Assembly: GCA_930367215.1 (NCBI GenBank)
Contig: OV884059.1
Coordinates: 146,566,511-146,630,510 of the forward strand
DNA length: 64,000 nucleotides
DNA from: Pollenia angustigena
Lineage: Eukaryota; Arthropoda; Insecta; Diptera; Polleniidae
Direction: 5' to 3'
In this document: one piece after another, positions 57,331-64,000 of the stretch
Layout: every line of letters starts with the position of its first letter
How positions within the stretch are numbered: the stretch's first letter is position 1
Notes under the pieces: model-generated
The model's input: the letters and a program-made list of their open reading frames with translations, nothing else
What the model was told of the DNA's origin: nothing
Databases searched by the model: none
Translations under genes and position numbers: made by a program

Positions 57331-58472
57331 GGGCATTTCCATTTTGACGTGACGTGAGTACAAATTTGTAAAAGGATTTTTTTTTTTAAATGCAAAGTAA
57401 TGAAGTAGCACTATAGTCAGCAAAAAAAATTACAACAATCGACGCTAAGGAGTTGCGTTAAAAAAACGGTAGTGGATTTTGAAAAAACTGAATAAGACTG
57501 CGAATTGAGCGAGACGTTTTGTATAAAACCTTTTTTAGTAAACTTTGGACATATATAGATTTATTTTTAAGCTATAAAATTTTAAAATCTTTGCTCGTTT
57601 AAAGGTACTTATAGGCATTTCAGCGTTCCATTTCAGTATTATCCTGTTTAAAATATTATATATTTTTACCATTTGCGCAAGTGTCACAATATTACCATTG
57701 AAAACGATGTAGTAAAGGTAATCCAACGACATCAAAAATGTCGAACTTGGTCCAAGGAAAAATACATAAAGAGAGACAGCGTTTGCTCTATAGAAGAAAT
57801 TGTATGAAAAAGTTTAGCTGAAGATGGAAGGCCTGCCAACGCCAAAGTTATATCTGACTATTAAGGAATTAAGGGTTTTACAATGCCTTTAAGTAATACA
57901 ACCAGGGTTGGCTGCCCACTGGGTAACCCAGAAAAACCCACCCGGGTTTTAATGGGTACTTTGTTTTAAAAAACCCAAGTGGTTTTTTTTTTCTTTATAT
58001 TCATTTATACAAAGATGGTATAATTTTTAATTTTTTTTACAGAAAAATAAAAGAAAATTAATATAAAATGAATACAAAGTGTTTATATGCCCATTTGTAC
58101 GTATTAGCGTATCCACTCGATTAATCGAGCAATTTTTCCGCCATTATTTGATCGAATAATTAAAAAAGCCAATTTCGAACAACGAATAACTCGAACAATT
58201 TATGTCAATTAATCGATTAAAACTAATTTCTTACATTTAATGAATCAAAAGTAAAAGCAAAAGTTTTTTTGGCCAATGACAAATGAAGAAATGGCAGATT
58301 TCCTACTTTGACTGCAGTTTTTTAAAAGCTGACTATAAACGTCAAATTCGTAAAAAAAAAAATTCAATAGCAGTTATAAATTTGTAAACCAAGTACTGTC
58401 AGATAATGGGTTACCTGTTATTACCCTACTGGATGTGACATTTGAGATGTCAATACTTTTGTTTTAAAACCC
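57331..58472. other. Tail of hAT copy 2 and intergenic DNA
   Basis: 57,903-57,990 is an AACCC-rich tip related to 4,238-4,290. Nothing else recognised. Confidence 0.4.
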
Positions 58473-58718
58473 TAAGGCTGGGCTTTTGAGATCTCAGTTA
58501 AACTAGGTTTAGTAAATTTGAAAACCTATTTGTGCCGCTATTACCAAGTTTGCATAAAAAAATTTTGACGGAACAGCTTAGTTTTGCTTAAATGTTGGTA
58601 TTTAATGAAATAATGTTGAAAAAATGTTGGTCTTTAATGATATCACATTTCGCCGGAAAAATCAGCGTTTCAGACTACGTTAAACTAAGTTTAAACTTAA
58701 CCCACATCCCAAAACCCC
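58473..58718. mobile_element. About 245-bp TIR MITE, copy 2
   Basis: AGGCTGGGCTTTTGAG with AGTTAAACTAG at left and TTTAAACTTAACCCAC with CCCCAGTC at right. Inverse of 23,317-23,546. A TA flank is likely. Confidence 0.6.
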
Positions 58719-59440
58719 AGTCTAACGGCGATTTCTTTTCTGAGAAAAATGTTGCATTAATGTTACATGTTCTACATTTTTGTGTTCGTTTGTACAAAAA
58801 ATACAACTGTGGGAAGTTCTTTTGTGAATATGTTGATGAAAAACATGCAAAACATGTTGCATATTTTACCCTTCCTTTTACTTAAGGTGTTCATACTGCC
58901 CTGTCTTACAACTTTGGTACTTACTACTTTGTTTGTACAACAAATGTTTTATTTTGTTTGTCATAATTCATACCGCCCATAATTTTCTAAAAAAATTGTT
59001 TTAAAACAAAATATAAAAAAAGTCTATTTATATTATAATCGTTTTAATTTTTATAAGCCATTAGTGATGTTAATATTTGTTTCCAACCCGTAATAGCGTG
59101 CAGAAACCGCTAAAATAGCTTTAAAAATCGCTAATTAAGTACATTAATGATGAAAGTGTAATAGTTGTAAATAAAAGCACTAATTGTGTTCTATTGAAAT
59201 TGCACAACATGTAACACTTCGAGCGATTATAGGTAACATTGGAAAATGTTGCATGTATATACTGTAACATATTTTTCTCAGAAAAGAAATCGCCATAAGT
59301 GTCCTTGTTTGAAAACTAAGTTTCTGGTTTTTGTCTTTAAAAACTAAATTAACCAAACCTATAGTTTTAAAATAAAGGAAATTAAAAGGGGATTTAAAAA
59401 CAAAGATCCTGTTTTAAAAGATTATAAAAAAAATTCCTTT
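58719..59440. other. Intergenic AT-rich DNA before the retrotransposon
   Basis: No gene. AACATGTTGCA motifs recur on both strands (58,755-59,250). Confidence 0.35.
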
Positions 59441-59947
59441 TGTTGACGTCTGGCTGGTGTAAACACATATTTTGTTTGCCCGTGTGGGCAGCGACTGTCG
59501 TTCCTTCGTGTGGAACGGGATTTAGTGGTGCCATCTGGCAACCAACCATGTGATATGTGGCTCAGCTGTGCTTTAACGCCACCTGTAAAATGAATTCGCG
59601 TAATCACTGCTTTTAATAAAACCGAACCAGCCAGACGTCGGCAGATAATAAATTAAAATTATTAAATTAAATGTAAATTGAGCCAAAGTTAAAAAAAGTG
59701 AAAGAAAGTAAATAAACTTAAGATTAAAACTAAAGAGGAAAATCTGTGATTTTTATTAAACCCAAAAGAGCCATTGAGCCACAAAAAATAAGGGTGCATT
59801 TTCTAGTGTGTGAAGTGAGTAAATGTGTGTGCGCCAGCCGCTAATTGACCTGTCTCAACCAACCATTAGAGTGAGGTTCCCAGCCACTTTGTAATTCCGG
59901 ACAACGTACTCAAGCAACAGGTAACCAGCCCCATTTTCACCCCAACA
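59441..59947 (+). repeat. 5' LTR of a BEL/Pao retrotransposon
   Basis: Begins TGTTGACGTCTGGCTGG and ends CCCCAACA, three bases before the primer site: TG...CA-type ends. AATAAA occurs at about 59,612 and 59,710. Length about 507 bp. The 3' LTR is outside the window, so the start is judged by its TGT and not by LTR comparison. Confidence 0.65.
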
Positions 59948-59950
59948 TTT

Positions 59951-59966
59951 TGGTCCTTCGAGCCGG
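59951..59966 (+). promoter_or_regulatory. Primer-binding site, tRNA-Tyr
   Basis: TGGTCCTTCGAGCCGG is complementary to the 3' end of insect tRNA-Tyr (…CCGGCTCGAAGGACCA), the site where reverse transcription would begin. It is usual for BEL-type elements. Confidence 0.85.
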
Positions 59967-60348
59967 GAAGAGAATAATAAGGTACGTACTCTGTGGAATT
60001 TGGAAATTATATATATATTGTGTCGCGAGAAATTGAGGTTACGTCGCGCCAAAAATAAGACCATAAAATTTTAAGAGCCATCTTTTTTTACTCGCCGGTT
60101 CTACCCGTTACTCGTCGAATTGTTGTTATTTTTTTTTGTAGCCCAATAAGTCAATTGTTGTATTTATATAAATAAAAGGAAAAATCCAACATAAATTTTG
60201 TTTGCCTCAAGTTGTTTTATTTTCATAAATAAAAGGAAAAGTGTTGCCAGCGCGTCAATTTTTTTTTCAATTAAATTTTTGCTGGGAATTGATTTTTTGT
60301 GGCTCTTAAGACAACTAGATTATTTTGTTCGATTTTTAAAAATAAGAA
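59967..60348 (+). other. Untranslated leader of the retrotransposon
   Basis: 382 bp between primer site and gag start. AAGGTACGT at 59,980 could act as a splice donor, unproven. CATAAATAAAAGGAAAA-type repeats at 60,168 and 60,224 (about 56 bp apart). Confidence 0.6.
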
Positions 60349-63300
60349 ATGGCTACATTTGAAAAATTTATTGAGGCTGCAGATGAAATAACGAATATGG
60401 AGGTTATGTTGAAAGAAGAAGATTTTTCAACGTATACCAATGTTGCGTTCGAGTTTGAGAAGAACGAGTTAGAGAAAAGTTGGGAAAAATTTAAGAAAAT
60501 TTATGGCGAGTGTTCCGGGGACACTATAGAGGAAAAAAAGGAATTAATAGCGGTCAAGACAAAATTTCCTCTGGTGCGAAAAACATATATAAAATGTTTA
60601 AATATTTTGGCGAATGCAAAACAGGTAGTAGACGATGAGAAACAAAAAAGTAAGGAAGCAGTGGCTCCCAATCTTTGTTCAATACCTGTACCCCCTTGTG
60701 ATACTGGCGTTTTTCATGGCGATTACGTTTCGTGGCCCACCTTCAGGGACATGTTTACGGCAATCTACATAAACAATTCTAGACTTAGCCCTGTAGAAAA
60801 ATTGTTTTATTTATTTCAAAAAACAGATAGTGAGGCCCGTGATATTAACAGAAATATTGCCCTCACAGCAGAAAATTTTGAGATTGCGTGGGGAAATTTA
60901 AAATCCCAATATGAGAATAAACGGGTGTTAATAAATAGTCAGCTTAAGACTTTATTTAATTTGGCTCCATGTCAACGAGAAACGGCTGCGGAAATAAAAA
61001 GGCTCCAAAGGGAGATTAATAATTGTATTTCAGTGCTAAAGTTATATAAAGTAGATATTGCCTCATGGGACCCGATTTTTGTTTTTCAATGTTCGTCTCG
61101 GCTCTCAGAAAATACTTTGCATCTGTGGGAGCAATCGGTAAAAAATAAAACAGAGGTTCCCAAATGGGAAGAATTAAATAATTTTCTGACCGATAGATTT
61201 CATGCCCTTGAAAGTGTTTCTGACATTATAGTAGCGAACAATATAGCTGCCAGTGGTTCCCAAGCAGGCCCTTCACATAATAATACTTCTACAAAAGTTA
61301 AGCAGTTTAAGACACATCACACAAAAGTTGACTCTAGCACATGTAAATTATGTAAGGAAAATCATAAGATTAGTGTTTGTAATAAATTTTTGAGCATGGA
61401 TTACAAAAATCGTGTTTCAACGTTAAAAAGATTTCGTTTTTGTTTTAATTGTCTTACTATGGGGCATTTGTATGGAGAGTGCAGTAGTGCTAATGGCTGT
61501 TCTAAATGCAATAGAAAACACCATACACTAATACACAAAGAAATAGTAAGAAATAACAATAATAATCAAAGCCAAGCAAACACTAATTCTCAAGCTCAGA
61601 GTCAAAATACGCAAAGTCAAATACAGTCCACTAATGTTGCCGGCCCTTCTAGTGTAGTTCAGTCACATCATACCTCTGTTGCAAAAAAGGTTATGTTAGC
61701 CACAGCCTGGGTTAACATTTTAAGTTTTGGTTCCTGTTACAAGGTTCGTGCCCTGATAGATCCATGTTCGGATGAAAGTTTTGTTTCAGAAAAGATACAA
61801 AAATTATTAAAGTTGCCAACTAATCCAGTTTCTGCAGAAGTCTCAGGTTTAGGCGGAGAGATAATTAGTTCGTCTTCGAAAATGGCAGTTTTTACTATTG
61901 TTTCTCTTTTCGATCAGAACGTGGCTCTAAATATTCAGGCCCTTGTTGTCCCTCGAGTAACGGGTAGTATTCCAACACATTCATTTTTGCCTCAAAAAGA
62001 GATTGAGCTGCCCAAATTGTGTTATGCTGATCCGAAGTTTTATGAAAGCAGTGAGATTGATTTGTTGTTAGGAGGTGATCTTTATCCTTCTATTCTTCGT
62101 GGTGGAGTAAGGCATGGTGTTTTTGAATCGTTAGTGGCTCAAGAAACCATTTTTGGTTGGATAGTTACAGGTCCAACGCCTGCTAGAGTTTCCCCTCGAA
62201 TATTAAGAGTGTCTCATATGACAAAAGTTGCAATTGATGACCAATTATCGAAGTTTTGGGAGTTAGAAGAGGTGTCTCAGAGACGTATTTTGTCAGAAGA
62301 GGATAAAAAATGTGAGGAGATCTACAATTCTACTACCACTAGAAACTCTGAAGGGAGATATACTGTGAGTCTGCCCTTTAAAAATAGTTTGCTGTCGCTT
62401 GGTCCCAATAGGCATATAGCTGTTTGTCAATTTCTAAGAAATGAAAAATCTTTGATGCGCAATGCTGAGCGTAAAGCCCAGTACGATGAGGTCCTAAAAG
62501 AATATTTAACCCTATGGCATATGGAGAAAGCAGAAAGTGCTGAAGGTGGCCAGGGTTATTATTTACCCCATCATGGCGTTTTTAAGCCTGAAAGTACAAC
62601 TACGAAATTGAGGGTAGTTTTTAATGCCTCAAGTCCTTCGGCAAATGGCAGAAGCTTAAATGATTTGTTGTACACTGGCCCTATTTTGCAAGCTGAAATA
62701 GTAAATCTAATTTTGAGATGGCGATTTTTTCAGTTTGTATTTAATGCGGACATTTCAAAAATGTACCGGCAGATTTTTGTGACTCCCACACATAGGCCGT
62801 TCCAGAAAATTGTGTTTCGAAGCAGTGATGGTGCAGAACTTACTGATTACCAACTGAAAACGGTGACTTTTGGTGTAAATTGTGCCCCATATTTGGCCCT
62901 TAGAACCATTCTACAGTTGGCGAGTGATGAAGAACGACGTTTTCCGTTAGGTGCTAGAATCCTGCGAGAAAATATGTACGTGGACGATGCCCTAGTTGGT
63001 GCCCATTCAGTTGCGGATGCTTTGGTGGCACGTGAGGAATTAATTGCCATTTTGGATATGGGGGGATTTGAGCTCAGAAAATGGACCTCGAATTCTGCAG
63101 AAATTTTGAAAAATTTGCCCCATGATCACCTGCTTAATTCTTCATTTTTGTCGCTCGATGAAAAAAGCACAACAAAAACGTTAGGGATTCGCTGGAATGC
63201 GGCAGAAGATGTGTTTTTCTTTGTTGGGGAAAAGATAACACTAAAAGCCTCATATACGAAAAGAGAGGTTCTTTCTACCATTGCTCGGCTATACGATCCT

Positions 63301-64000
63301 GCGGGTTGGTTGGCTCCGGTGGTAGTTGCAGCAAAAATTATAATGCAGCAAATGTGGCTTGATAAGATCGAGTGGGACGAGGCAATCAAACCAGTGGCTC
63401 TGCAGAAATGGCAGACTTTTGTTGCGAATTATGCGGATATTGAAAAGATTAAGTTGCCACGTTGGGTTCAATATTCGCCTGGCTGTACTATTCAATTTCA
63501 CGGGTTCTGTGACTCGTCTGAGTTGGCGTATGCAGCTACAATATATATAAGGGTACAGCTCGAAAATAAAGTTTTATCAAGTTTGCTCACATGTAAAACG
63601 AAAGTGGCCCCAATAAAGAAGCCGTCTTTGCCTCGTTTGGAGTTATGTGGAGCAGTTATTTTGGCAAATTTAGTCGATAATGTGGTACCTACTTTTAACG
63701 TGAATAAATCCCCCCTGTATTTGTGGTCCGATTCCACAATTGTCCTAGCTTGGCTAAGAAAACCACCTTGTAGCTGGAAAACATTCGTGGCAAATAGAGT
63801 AGCTACAATATTAGAAAAAGTGGGGAATAAAAACTGGTGTCACGTGGCTTCAGGTGATAATCCTGCCGATCTAGCAACCCGGGGGCTGATCCCTGCGGAT
63901 TTGATAGAAAATATGCTCTGGTGGCACGGACCTGAGTGGCTCAACTTGGAGCCGTCTTCGTGGCCCGTAGGAGCAGTGGAGTTCGAGACGGCAGAAGAGT
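60349..64000 (+). CDS. BEL/Pao gag-pol polyprotein, open to window edge
   Basis: ATG at 60,349 opens a single frame with no stop through 64,000 (1,217 codons, C-terminus outside). Domains in order: gag region resembling DUF1759 (about 100-270); cysteine-histidine knuckles (about 332-398, CKLCKENHK, FCFNCLTMGHLYGEC, CSKCNRKHH); aspartic protease of the DUF1758 type (about 450-590, ALIDPCSDESFVS, the active-site D with PCS instead of the usual SGS); reverse transcriptase (about 690-900, LRVVFNASS, FNADISKMYRQI and the catalytic YVDD at 877-880); RNase H region (about 1,050-1,150, GFCDSS, PRLELCG, LYLWSDSTIVLAWL). Integrase would lie downstream, outside the window. One uninterrupted gag-pol frame is normal for BEL. 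The lack of disablement suggests recent insertion. Insects' BEL elements without env stay inside the cell. Confidence 0.95.
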   Translation, partial: MATFEKFIEAADEITNMEVMLKEEDFSTYTNVAFEFEKNELEKSWEKFKKIYGECSGDTIEEKKELIAVKTKFPLVRKTYIKCLNILANAKQVVDDEKQKSKEAVAPNLCSIPVPPCDTGVFHGDYVSWPTFRDMFTAIYINNSRLSPVEKLFYLFQKTDSEARDINRNIALTAENFEIAWGNLKSQYENKRVLINSQLKTLFNLAPCQRETAAEIKRLQREINNCISVLKLYKVDIASWDPIFVFQCSSRLSENTLHLWEQSVKNKTEVPKWEELNNFLTDRFHALESVSDIIVANNIAASGSQAGPSHNNTSTKVKQFKTHHTKVDSSTCKLCKENHKISVCNKFLSMDYKNRVSTLKRFRFCFNCLTMGHLYGECSSANGCSKCNRKHHTLIHKEIVRNNNNNQSQANTNSQAQSQNTQSQIQSTNVAGPSSVVQSHHTSVAKKVMLATAWVNILSFGSCYKVRALIDPCSDESFVSEKIQKLLKLPTNPVSAEVSGLGGEIISSSSKMAVFTIVSLFDQNVALNIQALVVPRVTGSIPTHSFLPQKEIELPKLCYADPKFYESSEIDLLLGGDLYPSILRGGVRHGVFESLVAQETIFGWIVTGPTPARVSPRILRVSHMTKVAIDDQLSKFWELEEVSQRRILSEEDKKCEEIYNSTTTRNSEGRYTVSLPFKNSLLSLGPNRHIAVCQFLRNEKSLMRNAERKAQYDEVLKEYLTLWHMEKAESAEGGQGYYLPHHGVFKPESTTTKLRVVFNASSPSANGRSLNDLLYTGPILQAEIVNLILRWRFFQFVFNADISKMYRQIFVTPTHRPFQKIVFRSSDGAELTDYQLKTVTFGVNCAPYLALRTILQLASDEERRFPLGARILRENMYVDDALVGAHSVADALVAREELIAILDMGGFELRKWTSNSAEILKNLPHDHLLNSSFLSLDEKSTTKTLGIRWNAAEDVFFFVGEKITLKASYTKREVLSTIARLYDPAGWLAPVVVAAKIIMQQMWLDKIEWDEAIKPVALQKWQTFVANYADIEKIKLPRWVQYSPGCTIQFHGFCDSSELAYAATIYIRVQLENKVLSSLLTCKTKVAPIKKPSLPRLELCGAVILANLVDNVVPTFNVNKSPLYLWSDSTIVLAWLRKPPCSWKTFVANRVATILEKVGNKNWCHVASGDNPADLATRGLIPADLIENMLWWHGPEWLNLEPSSWPVGAVEFETAEE

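Larger units (their letters stand above)
52507..58240. mobile_element. hAT-like element (TAGAGTTGTC ends), copy 2, inverted and heavily invaded
   Basis: The left end TAGAGTTGTCAACCGATTAA and following 210 bp are the inverse of 18,190-18,394. 57,535-57,850 is the inverse of 14,190-14,400. ATTAATCGA motifs at 58,120-58,220 mark the far side, but its tip is not clear. Between them are gene fragments and several other elements. Confidence 0.5.

Noticed and set aside
58592..58885. 97-codon plus-strand frame
   Set aside because: Starts inside a MITE and crosses its end, no family resemblance.

Overview
The window looks like repeat-dense, strongly AT-rich chromosomal DNA from a higher (probably calyptrate, blow-fly or house-fly type) dipteran. 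That inference rests on a spliced secreted-protein gene of a family known from flies, on BEL/Pao, hAT, Tc1/mariner, PIF/Harbinger-like and Helitron relics, and on short introns with GT-AG ends. The species cannot be named from the sequence alone.

Only one host gene is convincingly intact. It lies on the minus strand from 38,532 down to 23,942 and encodes a secreted protein that resembles the insect DUF4803 family. Six 3' exons (25,678 to 23,942) are shared. Two different 5' ends feed them: exons A1+A2 at 38.5-37.9 kb and a single exon B at 29.3-28.7 kb. Each starts with its own ATG and signal peptide and ends in phase 0. Spliced in silico, both give uninterrupted frames of 666 and 647 codons. 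The 12-kb intron of form A holds many transposon copies.

Everything else is mobile or repeated DNA. 1-13.8 kb: tandem and dispersed repeats, a DUF7869-type transposon gene relic, a hAT element with perfect 8-bp target duplications (7163-9069), and a three-level nest in which a Harbinger-like element sits inside a 28-bp-TIR element that split a 600-bp-armed foldback (10,473-13,781). 13.8-18.4 kb: a hAT-like element carrying a 2.1-kb repeat and a Tc1/mariner copy, the latter with its exact empty site preserved at 52.7 kb. 18.4-23.9 kb: Helitron helicase relic and tandem repeats. 39-47 kb: MITEs, hairpins, a tRNA-derived SINE and a solitary relative of a 471-bp repeat.

The most striking structure is at 47,668-52,345: about ten nearly identical 471-bp units, the first half in one orientation and the second half inverted, meeting head to head at about 49,822, with the whole block flanked by a 12-bp direct repeat. 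Just beyond it (53.0-53.9 kb) are adjacent fragments of two unrelated host genes, cytosolic asparaginyl-tRNA synthetase and an SMG1-like kinase, both with intron-like segments, inside a transposon-derived block. The right end (59,441-64,000) is an apparently intact BEL/Pao retrotransposon: 5' LTR, tRNA-Tyr primer site and a gag-pol frame open to the window edge.
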